From positions 1 through 46,132 of the forward strand of contig UQRE01000018.1 of assembly GCA_900543415.1 (NCBI GenBank): a stretch of 46,132 nt of DNA, given 5' to 3'. Made by a program: the position numbers and the translations under genes. This DNA comes from an uncultured Dorea sp. GTDB taxonomy: Bacteria > Bacillota > Clostridia > Lachnospirales > Lachnospiraceae. Below the pieces are notes generated by a model that ran no database searches, had not been told where the DNA came from, and saw only the letters and a program-made list of their open reading frames with translations. Positions 7,540 to 15,983 of the stretch are shown here, piece by piece; the stretch's first letter is position 1, and each line of letters begins with the position of its first letter.

Positions 7540-7789
7540 AAAGATTTAAAATTATTTATATCATTTCGACAGTTTTCAAAAGTGTCAATTTTATTCATTG
7601 GTCAGGCGCTGGTGAGGTGCCTGACTGTAGTTGTATCTTATGAAAGATATCGGACCATATCGGTAATTTATCAGGTTATATTTATTAGTGTAATTTAACA
7701 GAGGAATTCTATTACTTATTTAACATTAATTCTGGCGGAAAGAAGTAACTGCGCTTTGTGCAGGTTTACCAAAAAAAGAACTGTGTTTT
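7540..7789. other. upstream region of the nan operon
   Basis: No coding sequence is visible. It holds a 19-nt palindrome of form GACA-n-TTTT-n-AAAA-n-TGTC (7568-7586) and a hairpin with GTCAGGC/GCCTGAC arms (7601-7625) that lacks a U-tract. It also holds a direct repeat of ATATCGG near 7648-7664. Together they suggest a regulated upstream region, but no binding protein can be assigned. Confidence 0.4.
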
Positions 7790-7835
7790 TTGTGCTTTCG
7801 CAGATAGAAAATATAAAAACATGAAAGAACTTTCA
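7790..7835 (+). promoter_or_regulatory. candidate nan operon promoter and operator
   Basis: A weak TTGTGC (7790-7795) and TATAAA (7812-7817) are separated by 16 nt. The 14-nt palindrome TGAAAGAACTTTCA (7822-7835) covers the expected start point. That is a normal site for repression by the RpiR-family regulator encoded in this operon. It also resembles a CcpA site lacking the central CG, so the binding factor is unproven. Confidence 0.5.
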
Positions 7836-7911
7836 AAAAGTGGATAAACTATTGAAAATAAAATCCAAAAGCATATACTGTATGTCAGAAAGAAGCAAGG
7901 AGGAATTGGGA

Positions 7912-8598
7912 ATGAACGAGAGAATAGATAATCTGCAGGGTAAATTGATCGTGTCATGTCAGGCGCTTTCAAATGAACCGCTTCATTCTTCATTTATCAT
8001 GGGAAGAATGGCGCTCGCTGCAAACGAAGGCGGAGCGGTTGGAATCCGAGCAAATACAAAAGAAGACATTAAGGAAATTCAGTCTCAGGTAGATTTACCG
8101 ATCATCGGAATTGTGAAACGTGATTATGAAGACAGTATTGTATATATTACACCGACGATGAAGGAAGTCGATGAATTGATGGAGGTAAAACCGGAAATCA
8201 TTGCAGTAGATGCAACTGGAGCGCTGCGTCCGGGAAATGTGACATTGGATGACTTTTTCCATCAGATCAAGGAGAAGTATCCGGATCAGCTTCTGATGGC
8301 AGATTGTTCTACTGTAGAAGAAGCGTTGCATGCGGATGAACTTGGATTCGATTTTATCGGAACTACGATGGTAGGATACACAGAGCAGAGCAAGGGAGAT
8401 AAGATCGAAGAAAATGATTTTGAAATTTTGAGAAAGATCGTTGCAGAAGCAAAACACAAAGTTATCGCAGAAGGAAATATCAACACTCCGGAGAAAGCAA
8501 AACGTGTCATTGAACTCGGAGCATACAGCGTAGTTGTAGGTTCTATTATCACAAGACCACAGTTAATTACAAAATCATTTGCAGATGCATTAAAATAA
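7912..8598 (+). CDS. nanE: N-acetylmannosamine-6-phosphate 2-epimerase
   Basis: A 228-residue TIM-barrel enzyme that converts ManNAc-6-P to GlcNAc-6-P in sialic-acid breakdown. The predicted catalytic Lys69 (GIVKRDY) and Glu187 (VIAEGNI) match the Lys/Glu pair known from Clostridium perfringens NanE. Phosphate-binding loops GTTMVGYT and VVVGSIITRP are present. The start is the ATG with AGCAAGGAGG upstream. An upstream in-frame GTG at 7840 lacks a ribosome site. It is the first gene of the nan operon, 22 nt before nanA. Confidence 0.95.
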   Translation: MNERIDNLQGKLIVSCQALSNEPLHSSFIMGRMALAANEGGAVGIRANTKEDIKEIQSQVDLPIIGIVKRDYEDSIVYITPTMKEVDELMEVKPEIIAVDATGALRPGNVTLDDFFHQIKEKYPDQLLMADCSTVEEALHADELGFDFIGTTMVGYTEQSKGDKIEENDFEILRKIVAEAKHKVIAEGNINTPEKAKRVIELGAYSVVVGSIITRPQLITKSFADALK

Positions 8599-8620
8599 GA
8601 AAAGAAAAGGAGAAGGTATC

Positions 8621-9538
8621 ATGAGAAATCTGGACAAGTACAAAGGAGTTATCCCGGCATTTTATGCATGTTATGACAAGGAGGGCAACATCAGCCCGGA
8701 AGGCGTACAGGCGCTGACAAAGTATTTTATTGAAAAAGGCGTGAAGGGCGTCTACGTGAACGGTTCTTCTGGAGAATGTATTTACCAGAGCGTAGAAGAT
8801 AAGAAGATCGTACTTGAAAATGTAATGAAAGCAGCAGAAGGAAAACTTACTGTGATTGCCCATGTTGCATGCAACAATACAAAAGACAGTCAGGAACTTG
8901 CAAGACACGCAGAGAGCCTTGGAGTTGATGCGATCGCAGCAATCCCTCCGATTTATTTCCACCTGCCTGAATATGCAATTGCACAGTATTGGAATGATAT
9001 CAGTGCAGCAGCGCCAAATACAGATTTTGTTATTTACAATATCCCGCAGCTTGCAGGTGTTGCACTTACGATGAATCTGTTTGCTGAGATGAGAAAAAAT
9101 CCAAGAGTAATCGGAGTTAAGAATTCTTCTATGCCGGTACAGGATATTCAGATGTTTAAAGCGGCAGCCGGAGAGGATTACGTGATCTTTAACGGTCCGG
9201 ATGAGCAGTTCATGAGCGGACGTGTAATCGGAGCACAGGGTGCGATCGGCGGAACTTATGGTGTAATGCCGGAGCTTTTCCTCAAATTAAATGAGCATGT
9301 GATCGCAGGAGAAATGGAGAAAGCAAGAGAACTTCAGTATGCAGTCAATGAAATTATTTATAAAATGTGTTCTGCACACGGCAATATGTACGGTGTGATC
9401 AAAGCAATGCTTAAGATCAACGAAGGTCTTGAACTTGGCGGAGTAAGAGAGCCTCTTCCGGCACTTATTGAAAGCGATATGGCGATCGTTGAAGAAGCAG
9501 CTAAAATGGTACGTGATGCAAAAGAAAAGTTTTTATAG
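8621..9538 (+). CDS. nanA: N-acetylneuraminate lyase
   Basis: A 305-residue class I aldolase of the DapA/NAL superfamily that splits N-acetylneuraminate into ManNAc and pyruvate. GSSGE (48-52), Tyr139 (YNIP) and Schiff-base Lys167 (GVKNSS) correspond to the substrate loop and catalytic residues of E. coli NanA (Tyr137, Lys165). The flanking nanE, symporter and nanK genes make lyase rather than dihydrodipicolinate synthase the clear choice. Ribosome site AAAAGGAGAAGG. Confidence 0.95.
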   Translation: MRNLDKYKGVIPAFYACYDKEGNISPEGVQALTKYFIEKGVKGVYVNGSSGECIYQSVEDKKIVLENVMKAAEGKLTVIAHVACNNTKDSQELARHAESLGVDAIAAIPPIYFHLPEYAIAQYWNDISAAAPNTDFVIYNIPQLAGVALTMNLFAEMRKNPRVIGVKNSSMPVQDIQMFKAAAGEDYVIFNGPDEQFMSGRVIGAQGAIGGTYGVMPELFLKLNEHVIAGEMEKARELQYAVNEIIYKMCSAHGNMYGVIKAMLKINEGLELGGVREPLPALIESDMAIVEEAAKMVRDAKEKFL

Positions 9539-9581
9539 GAAATAATAAGAGAAGTTAGAGAGTGTGTTAGGAGGATAAGAC

Positions 9582-11087
9582 ATGCAGGGATTTACGATGG
9601 TTGACCTTGTAATCTTAGTAGTGTATCTGGCAGCAGTTCTGTTTGCCGGACTTCACTTCGCTAAGAAGGAGATGAAAGGAAAAGAGTATTTTAAAGGAGA
9701 CGGAACCGTACCGTGGTGGGTAACTTCCGTATCTATTTTCGCAACATTATTAAGCCCGATTTCATTCCTGTCACTGGCAGGAAACTCATATGCAGGAACA
9801 TGGATCATGTGGTTTGCACAGCTTGGTATGCTGCTGGCAATTCCGCTTACGATCAAGTTCTTCCTTCCAATTTACAGTAAGCTTGATATTGATACTGCTT
9901 ATCACTATCTTGAGCTGCGTTTCGGAAGCAAAGGACTTCGTGTTCTTGGAGCTGTTATGTTCATCATTTATCAGGTAGGACGTATGTCTATTATTATGTA
10001 CCTTCCATGTATGGTACTTGGAAGTCTGACCGGGGTCAGCGTAAATATTCTGATTATCGTGATGGGTGTAATTGCAATTATTTACTCTTATACAGGTGGA
10101 TTAAAATCCGTACTTTGGACAGACTTTATCCAAGGTTCCGTACTTTTGATCGGTGTTACATTTGCATTAGTATTCCTTTTGGCACATATTGATGGCGGAC
10201 TTGGAGCAATCTTTACTGCATTTACAGCAGAGCACAAATTCCTTGCAGTGGATCAGCCGATCTTCGACATCAACATTTTAAAAGACAGCGTATTTATCAT
10301 GATCGTAGGAGCAGGCTTTAATACAATGGGTTCCTATGTATCCAGTCAGGATATTGTACAGAGATTTACAACGACAACTGATACAAAGAAATTAAATAAA
10401 ATGATGCTTACAAATGGTGCGCTGTCTATCTTTATTGCAACAGTGTTCTATTTGATCGGTACAGGACTTTATGTATTCTATCAGCAGAATGCACTTCCAC
10501 CGGCAGCAGCGCAGGATCAGATCTTCGCATCTTATATTGCATTCGAGCTTCCGGTAGGTATTACAGGTCTTCTTCTGGCAGCAATCTATGCGGCATCTCA
10601 GTCTACATTGTCAACTGGATTAAACTCTGTGGCAGCAAGCTGGACGTTGGATATTCAGACTCGTCTGTCTAAGAAGGAATTAAGCTTTGAGAAACAGACA
10701 AAGATTGGTCAGTATGTATCTCTGATCGTAGGAATCTTCTCTATCGTTGTTGCTATGGTACTGGCAAACGGTGGTGTGAAATCAGCATACGAGTGGTTCA
10801 ATGGATTTATGGGATTAGTACTTGGAATTCTGATTGGAACCTTTATCCTTGGAGCATTTACGAAGGTGGCAAATACATTCGGAGCAACCCTTGCATTTAT
10901 CGCAGCGTCAGCAGTAATGATCGGAATCAAATATTTCGTACCGGCAGAGTCCGTAACAATCTGGTCTTACTCCCTGATCTCCATTGCAGTTTCACTTGTT
11001 GTGGGAATTCCTGCAAGTCTGATCTGGAGAAAGGTAAAAGGAGATACTTCTGTACCGGCGCCAAATACAACGGTATTTAAGAATTAA
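9582..11087 (+). CDS. sodium:solute symporter (SSS family), probable sialic acid importer
   Basis: A 501-residue polytopic membrane protein with about 13 predicted helices. It carries the SSS family signature GGLKSVLWTDFIQ at 172-184. SSS members in nan operons (for example Salmonella and Clostridioides difficile NanT-type carriers) use sodium to import N-acetylneuraminate. The substrate here is inferred from position between nanA and yhcH. It could also carry a derivative such as 2,7-anhydro-Neu5Ac, but no oxidoreductase for that sugar is visible nearby. Ribosome site AGGAGG. Confidence 0.9.
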   Translation: MQGFTMVDLVILVVYLAAVLFAGLHFAKKEMKGKEYFKGDGTVPWWVTSVSIFATLLSPISFLSLAGNSYAGTWIMWFAQLGMLLAIPLTIKFFLPIYSKLDIDTAYHYLELRFGSKGLRVLGAVMFIIYQVGRMSIIMYLPCMVLGSLTGVSVNILIIVMGVIAIIYSYTGGLKSVLWTDFIQGSVLLIGVTFALVFLLAHIDGGLGAIFTAFTAEHKFLAVDQPIFDINILKDSVFIMIVGAGFNTMGSYVSSQDIVQRFTTTTDTKKLNKMMLTNGALSIFIATVFYLIGTGLYVFYQQNALPPAAAQDQIFASYIAFELPVGITGLLLAAIYAASQSTLSTGLNSVAASWTLDIQTRLSKKELSFEKQTKIGQYVSLIVGIFSIVVAMVLANGGVKSAYEWFNGFMGLVLGILIGTFILGAFTKVANTFGATLAFIAASAVMIGIKYFVPAESVTIWSYSLISIAVSLVVGIPASLIWRKVKGDTSVPAPNTTVFKN

Positions 11088-11099
11088 GGAGAGAAACTT

Positions 11100-11552
11100 A
11101 TGATTTTCGGAAATATTCAAAACCTTGGGGAATATCCATTCCTTGAGGAGCAGATTAAAGAATGTTTTAACTATGCCAAGGAGCATGATCTTATGTCTTA
11201 CGAAAAAGGAAGCCATGAGATAGACGGTGACCGTTTGTTTGTAAATGTTGTGGAGTATACTACAACAACAGCCGAAGAGAGATTCTGGGAGGCGCACAGA
11301 CAATATCTGGATCTTCATCTCATGCTTCGCGGGACAGAGCAGATCGATCTGAACTTCATTCAGAATATGGATGTGAAAGAGTTCGTGGAAAAAGATGATT
11401 TTCTTCCAATGGACGGAGAAAAGAATAGTTCGGTAACACTTCGGGACGGAGATTTCCTGATCTGTTATCCGAGCGACGGACATCGCACAGCTGTGGCAGT
11501 AGATGAACCGGAGACAATTAAAAAAGCAATCTTTAAGATTCGTATAAAATAA
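11100..11552 (+). CDS. YhcH/YjgK/YiaL (DUF386) family, probable sialic acid anomerase
   Basis: A 150-residue cupin-like protein. The EAHRQYLDLHLMLRGTEQI segment carries the conserved His/Asp/His metal-site pattern of the family. E. coli YhcH (NanQ) accelerates anomerisation of sialic acid, giving the form the lyase uses. Its place right after the symporter (12-nt gap) fits that role. The enzymatic activity of this copy is inferred. GGAGAGAAA precedes the ATG. Confidence 0.88.
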   Translation: MIFGNIQNLGEYPFLEEQIKECFNYAKEHDLMSYEKGSHEIDGDRLFVNVVEYTTTTAEERFWEAHRQYLDLHLMLRGTEQIDLNFIQNMDVKEFVEKDDFLPMDGEKNSSVTLRDGDFLICYPSDGHRTAVAVDEPETIKKAIFKIRIK

Positions 11553-11560
11553 CAGGCGGT

Positions 11561-11592
11561 GAGGCAAGACGGAAGAAGTTCCGCCTTGCCTC
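11561..11592 (+). other. strong hairpin between yhcH and nanK
   Basis: GAGGCAAGACGGAA (11561-11574) pairs with TTCCGCCTTGCCTC (11579-11592) with one mismatch and a 4-nt loop. No U-tract follows, so it is more likely an mRNA-stabilising or processing hairpin than a terminator. Confidence 0.6.
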
Positions 11593-11611
11593 TTCGTGCA
11601 ATGAGAAGCGA

Positions 11612-11640
11612 TTGCGAAAAATATTTCAATATATTATAAT
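11612..11640 (+). promoter_or_regulatory. candidate internal promoter before nanK
   Basis: TTGCGA (11612-11617), a 17-nt spacer and a perfect TATAAT (11635-11640). It would drive nanK-rpiR-nagA independently of nanE. Confidence 0.65.
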
Positions 11641-11669
11641 GAGGAATAGGCAAGTGGATTCCTCATTAT
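11636..11669 (+). promoter_or_regulatory. inverted repeat overlapping the internal promoter
   Basis: ATAATGAGGAAT (11636-11647) and ATTCCTCATTAT (11658-11669) form a perfect 12-bp inverted repeat with a 10-nt spacer. It starts inside the -10 element and spans the predicted start point, so it is a candidate operator. In RNA it would fold just before the nanK ribosome site. Confidence 0.6.
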
Positions 11670-11691
11670 GCTTAGAGGAGGCAAACGAACG

Positions 11692-12606
11692 ATGGAGAAA
11701 AAATATATTAGTATTGATATTGGGGGAACAGCGATCAAATACGGAATCCTCACAGAACAGGGTGCAATTCTTGAACGGTATGAGATGGCTACAGAGGCTT
11801 ATAAGGGCGGACCGGAGATCTTGAAAAAAGCAGAAGGGATCGTGGAAGAATTCTTAGCGTCCGGCAAGGTGCTCAAAGAGGAGCTTCTCGGAATCTGTAT
11901 TTCTACCGCCGGAATGGTAGACACGGAAAAAGGAGAGATTTTTTATTCTGCGCCATTGATTCCCAATTATATCGGAACAAAATTTAAAATGGTTATGGAA
12001 ACTCGTTTTCACGTTCCGTGTGAAGTGGAAAATGATGTGAATTGTGCAGGACTTGCAGAGTATATGTCCGGGGCGTCAAAGGGCAGTAAAAGTGCGCTGA
12101 TGCTGACCATCGGAACCGGAATCGGCGGCAGTATGGTCATCGGCGGAGAGGTGTATCACGGATGTTCCGGAAGCGCCTGCGAAGTGGGATATATGCATAT
12201 GGAAGGAAGCGATTTTCAGACACTTGGAGCGGCAAGTATTCTAACGAGAAAAGTAGCAGAGTGGAAAAATGAGCCGGAAGAGAACTGGAACGGCTATCAC
12301 ATTTTCGAGGAAGCAAAAAAAGGAGACGAGCTCTGTATCCGGGCGATTGATGAGATGGCAGATGTGCTGGGGCGCGGGATTGCAAATATTTGTTATGTGA
12401 TGAATCCGGAAGTTGTTGTTCTCGGCGGCGGAGTAATGGCACAGGAAGAGTATCTAAGAGGAAGAATCGAGACTGCACTAAGGAAATATTTGGTTCCGAG
12501 TATTGCGAAGCACACGAAGCTTGCGTTTGCAAAGCATAGAAATGATGCAGGAATGTTAGGAGCATATTATCATTTCCAAAATATGCAGAAGAAAGAACGG
12601 AGATAG
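11692..12606 (+). CDS. nanK: ROK-family N-acetylmannosamine kinase
   Basis: A 304-residue ROK sugar kinase expected to phosphorylate ManNAc to ManNAc-6-P with ATP. It has DIGGT (residues 9-13) for phosphate binding, ENDVNC containing the catalytic Asp, and the GTGIGG loop. The C-rich zinc motif of many ROK proteins is degenerate. The start is the ATG after AGAGGAGG. An upstream in-frame codon at 11668 lacks spacing. Context (nanE, nanA) specifies ManNAc as substrate; GlcNAc or glucose kinase activity cannot be excluded. Confidence 0.9.
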   Translation: MEKKYISIDIGGTAIKYGILTEQGAILERYEMATEAYKGGPEILKKAEGIVEEFLASGKVLKEELLGICISTAGMVDTEKGEIFYSAPLIPNYIGTKFKMVMETRFHVPCEVENDVNCAGLAEYMSGASKGSKSALMLTIGTGIGGSMVIGGEVYHGCSGSACEVGYMHMEGSDFQTLGAASILTRKVAEWKNEPEENWNGYHIFEEAKKGDELCIRAIDEMADVLGRGIANICYVMNPEVVVLGGGVMAQEEYLRGRIETALRKYLVPSIAKHTKLAFAKHRNDAGMLGAYYHFQNMQKKERR

Positions 12607-12630
12607 AAAGATACGGGAAAGGCGGGGCAC

Positions 12631-13473
12631 ATGGAATATTATGTAAAGTCGGTTGTGCCGATCATTGAATCGAATTACAATAATTTTACAATGGTAGAAA
12701 AAAATATTGCGGATTTTTTTATTCACAATCATGAGAAAATGGATTTTTCCGCAAAAACGGTGGCGGCAAAATTATTTGTATCGGAGGCGTCGCTTTCCAG
12801 ATTTGCCAAGAAATGCGGTTACCGAGGCTATCGGGAATTTGTATATCAGTATGAGGAAACCTTGGTGGAGAAAAAGGAGTCCATGACCGGAAATACAAGA
12901 ATGGTTTTGAATGCCTATCAGGAATTGTTGAACAAGACTTATAGTCTGGTGGATGAGGGGCAGATTGCAAGGATTGGGAAATACTTAAATCAGGCAGAGC
13001 GTGTGTTTGTCTGCGGGAAAGGAAGCTCCGGTCTTGCCGCCAGTGAGATGGAACTTCGGTTCATGCGTATCGGTGTGGATATCGATTCGCTTCAGGACAG
13101 CGACAGGATGCGGATGCAGGCAGTATTTCAGGATAAGCGCTGTCTGGTATTCGGAATCAGTATCAGCGGCGAGACGGAAGGCGTCCGGTATCTCTTGCGG
13201 GAGGCGCACAAACGGGGTGCCAAGACGGTTATGATCACTGCCCAGAACAAGGATTCTTATGCGGAGTACTGCAGTGAAGTTTTGCTGCTGCCATCACTTC
13301 GGCATCTGAATCACGGAAATGTGATCTCGCCGCAATTTCCGATTCTTGTCATGCTGGATTTTATTTATTCTTATTATGTAGAGCAGGATAAACCGAAAAA
13401 AGAAAGTTTTCATGATAATACACTCCGGGCGCTGGAAGAGGGAAAAGTCGGGCGCCGCGGGATGTTCGAATAG
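12631..13473 (+). CDS. RpiR-family transcriptional regulator with SIS domain
   Basis: A 280-residue regulator. An N-terminal helix-turn-helix (about 5-80, FVSEASLSRFAKKCGYRGYREF) is followed by a SIS sugar-phosphate-binding domain (about 110-250, with GKGSSG and GISISGET). RpiR proteins in nan clusters sense ManNAc-6-P or GlcNAc-6-P and control the catabolic genes. Candidate targets are the palindromes at 7822 and 11636. The ribosome site is weak (AAAGGCGGGG). It probably acts as the local NanR-type regulator. Confidence 0.88.
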   Translation: MEYYVKSVVPIIESNYNNFTMVEKNIADFFIHNHEKMDFSAKTVAAKLFVSEASLSRFAKKCGYRGYREFVYQYEETLVEKKESMTGNTRMVLNAYQELLNKTYSLVDEGQIARIGKYLNQAERVFVCGKGSSGLAASEMELRFMRIGVDIDSLQDSDRMRMQAVFQDKRCLVFGISISGETEGVRYLLREAHKRGAKTVMITAQNKDSYAEYCSEVLLLPSLRHLNHGNVISPQFPILVMLDFIYSYYVEQDKPKKESFHDNTLRALEEGKVGRRGMFE

Positions 13474-13518
13474 CATTTGAGTATGTGACATGTTGATGAA
13501 AAATTGGAGGTAGCAAAG

Positions 13519-14697
13519 ATGATTATTAAAAATGTGAGAGTGTACACAGAGAATCAGCAGTTTACAGACGGTGAGATTGTGATCCGTGACGGAATGATCG
13601 GGGACAGCCATGTTGTTTCCGGCGTAGATGCAGAGCCTGAGGCTGGGGAAGAAGTATTGGACGGAGAAGGCTGCTATGCCATTCCGGGGCTTATCGATCT
13701 TCATTTTCACGGATGTATGGGATATGATTTCTGTGATGGAACGAAAGAAGCAATCGAAGAGATTGCCAGATATGAGGCATCCATTGGTGTAACAGCAATC
13801 TCGCCGGCAACCATGACCCTTCCGGTTGAGGAACTGGAAAACATATTGGAGACGGCAGCGGAATATAAGGAAGAAGCCAAAAAGCGTGCGAAGGAAGGCG
13901 GTTCTAAGGAGGCGGATCTTATCGGGGTAAATATGGAAGGTCCGTTTATCAGTGTGGAGAAGAAAGGCGCGCAGGATGAGAGAAATATCATTACATGTAA
14001 TGAAGAAGTGTGCCGGAGATTTCTTGACGCGTCCAAGGGGCTGGTAAAATACGTAGGTATTGCACCGGAGAGAAATGAAGATGCAGTGTCATTTATCCGT
14101 GCCATGAAGGATAAGGTGAATATTTCGCTGGCGCATACGAATGCAGGATACGATAAGGCGATGGAAGCTTTTCAGGCAGGAGCTAATCATGCGGTACATT
14201 TGTATAATGCCATGCCTGCATTTACACACCGCGCTCCGGGAGTGGTAGGCGCAGTGTGTGACAGTGAACATGTGGATGTAGAATTGATCTGCGATGGTGT
14301 GCACATCCATCCGTCTATGGTTCGTGCGACGTTCAAAATGATGGGAGCAGACCGTATGATTCTAATCAGTGACAGCATGCGAGCTACCGGAATGCCGGAT
14401 GGTCAGTATACGCTGGGAGGTCTTGATGTAAATGTAGTTGGAAACCGTGCAACTTTAGTGTCCAACGGGGCGCTTGCAGGCTCTGCAACCAACCTTCTGG
14501 ATTGTATGCGTGTGGCGGTGAAAGAGATGGGAATCCCATTGGAAACAGCTATCGCATGCGCGACCGCAAATCCTGCCAAGAGTTTGGGCGAGTATGAAAA
14601 ATATGGTTCTATTACAAAAGGTAAAAAAGGAAATGTAGTTCTTTTAGATCAAGAATTAAATTTAAAAGCAGTTGTGAAGGATGGCGTAAGAATCTAA
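13519..14697 (+). CDS. nagA: N-acetylglucosamine-6-phosphate deacetylase
   Basis: A 392-residue amidohydrolase that removes acetate from GlcNAc-6-P to give GlcN-6-P. The metal-site motif HFHG (His62, His64), the MEGPF segment, AHTNAGYD, HLYNAMPAFTHRAPG and the catalytic-Asp motif LISDSMRATG are all present. The chosen ATG has GGAGGT at 8-nt spacing; a TTG at 13504 is upstream in frame but lacks a ribosome site. It completes the route from sialic acid to GlcN-6-P. No nagB is in the window, so the last step must be encoded elsewhere. Confidence 0.95.
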   Translation: MIIKNVRVYTENQQFTDGEIVIRDGMIGDSHVVSGVDAEPEAGEEVLDGEGCYAIPGLIDLHFHGCMGYDFCDGTKEAIEEIARYEASIGVTAISPATMTLPVEELENILETAAEYKEEAKKRAKEGGSKEADLIGVNMEGPFISVEKKGAQDERNIITCNEEVCRRFLDASKGLVKYVGIAPERNEDAVSFIRAMKDKVNISLAHTNAGYDKAMEAFQAGANHAVHLYNAMPAFTHRAPGVVGAVCDSEHVDVELICDGVHIHPSMVRATFKMMGADRMILISDSMRATGMPDGQYTLGGLDVNVVGNRATLVSNGALAGSATNLLDCMRVAVKEMGIPLETAIACATANPAKSLGEYEKYGSITKGKKGNVVLLDQELNLKAVVKDGVRI

Positions 14698-14779
14698 TAT
14701 AAATTTTAATGATAGTGTTATTAAAAATATCTTAGACCGCATTTTAAATTATAGTCTGTTATTTTTGTTTCGTGTATCT

Positions 14780-15216
14780 GATCCGTTGAGCATCCGCTTC
14801 TTGACAGGCATCATGGTAAATCCAGGTGAGAGATTGTATGCGCTTTTGTTAAGATCTCGATACAGAGAGCGTACTTGGTATCGATAAAACATGGCCGGCA
14901 CGTTTCCTCATTCCGCTTCAGGAGAGATGCCCACAGATGAAGACAATCTGGGAATCTGACTGTGTAGACGGAGTTCGCACAGCAGTTGAGAAAGCAGAAG
15001 CAGTGATTAAACTTTATCGGACAGGAAGACCACGAGTACGGTGATGTAAGCCCGATCAACAAAAATGTTGCTGAGCCGGGAATGATCTTCTCTATCGAAC
15101 CAGGTATTTACATTGAAGGAAAATACGGTGTTCGTATTGAGGACCTTGTACTTGTAACAGAGGACGGACATGAACTTCTCAACGCAGTTGATAAGAAGTG
15201 GAGAATCGTAGGCTAA
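14780..15216 (+). pseudogene. decayed Xaa-Pro peptidase (M24) remnant
   Basis: Three fragments of one Xaa-Pro aminopeptidase/dipeptidase-like gene lie in order but in three frames. Positions 14780-14887 encode LSIRFLTGIMVNPGERLYAL (creatinase-like N-terminus). Positions from 14877 encode IDKTWPARFLIPLQE in the next frame. Positions about 15016-15216 encode the C-terminus from GQEDHEYGDV to a natural stop, including PGMIFSIEPGIY and VRIEDLVLV. The metal-binding core between them is missing, so at least two frameshifts and a large internal deletion have occurred. About 145 codons remain of an expected 350-400. The family call rests on remembered motifs. Confidence 0.85.
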
Positions 15217-15246
15217 TTGAAGAATCATTTAGCATAAAATAATATA

Positions 15247-15304
15247 AAATGCCTCCGGCAGACATATATTGAATCAATAGAGTCTGTCGGGAGGCATTTT
15301 TTTT
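15247..15304 (+). terminator. strong terminator whose 3' arm holds the cwlD ribosome site
   Basis: An 18-bp stem (AAAATGCCTCCGGCAGAC at 15247-15264 with 15282-15299/15300, one G-U) is followed by eight T residues. The 3' arm contains GGGAGG at 15289-15294, placed 8 nt before the TTG start of cwlD. Confidence 0.9.
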
Positions 15305-15983
15305 GCGAAAAAAAATAGAATTGATTCTTGTGATGCTGACGCTTGCCGGATTAGTGATGGTAAGTAAAAAATTGGAAAAGTACGTGAACTCGGATAAAGT
15401 GGAGAAAAAAGAGTATACTGTGGTCTTAGATGCCGGTCACGGATCATCCGATTCAGGAAAAGTAGGAATTAATGGAGTTTTAGAAAAAGATATCAATCTT
15501 TCTATTTCTAAGAAAACAAAAAAGTATCTTGAGAAAAAGGGAATCCGTGTGGTTATGACGCGAGATAAGGATGAGTCGCTGGCGGAAGGAGAAAACGGTA
15601 ATCGAAAAGTGCAGGATATGAAGGCGAGAGTGAAACGAATCAACGATACGAAGCCGGATCTTGCAGTAAGTATTCATCAAAATAGTTATCATGAAGAAAG
15701 TATTCACGGAGCACAGGTTTTCTATTATGAACATTCCGAAAGCGGGGAGAAGGATGCCCGAATCCTGCAGGAGGCACTGCTTGCGGTGGATCCGGATAAT
15801 ACAAGACAAGTGAAGGCGAATACTACGTATTATCTTCTGAAGCGCACAGAAGTTCCGATTCTGATCGTAGAATGTGGGTTTTTAAGCAATCAGGAAGAAG
15901 CGGAAAAATTAGCTTCAGAAGATTATCAAAAAGAGATCGCAAAAGCAATTGCAAATGGAATCGAATCTTGTCTGAAAGATTAG
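15303..15983 (+). CDS. cwlD: N-acetylmuramoyl-L-alanine amidase, CwlD-like
   Basis: A 226-residue Amidase_3 zinc amidase. Residues 1-22 form a hydrophobic signal/anchor. The metal-binding His46 (DAGHG), Glu61, His125 (SIHQN) and catalytic Glu190 (VECGFLSN) are present. CwlD cuts stem peptides from muramic acid, a step in making muramic-delta-lactam in spore cortex. A general sporulation-linked amidase is the safer reading. The start is taken as TTG at 15303, since it gives the signal peptide and has GGGAGG 8 nt upstream, inside the preceding terminator. The next candidate starts (GTG 15330, ATG 15333) lack a ribosome site. Confidence 0.85.
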   Translation: MRKKIELILVMLTLAGLVMVSKKLEKYVNSDKVEKKEYTVVLDAGHGSSDSGKVGINGVLEKDINLSISKKTKKYLEKKGIRVVMTRDKDESLAEGENGNRKVQDMKARVKRINDTKPDLAVSIHQNSYHEESIHGAQVFYYEHSESGEKDARILQEALLAVDPDNTRQVKANTTYYLLKRTEVPILIVECGFLSNQEEAEKLASEDYQKEIAKAIANGIESCLKD

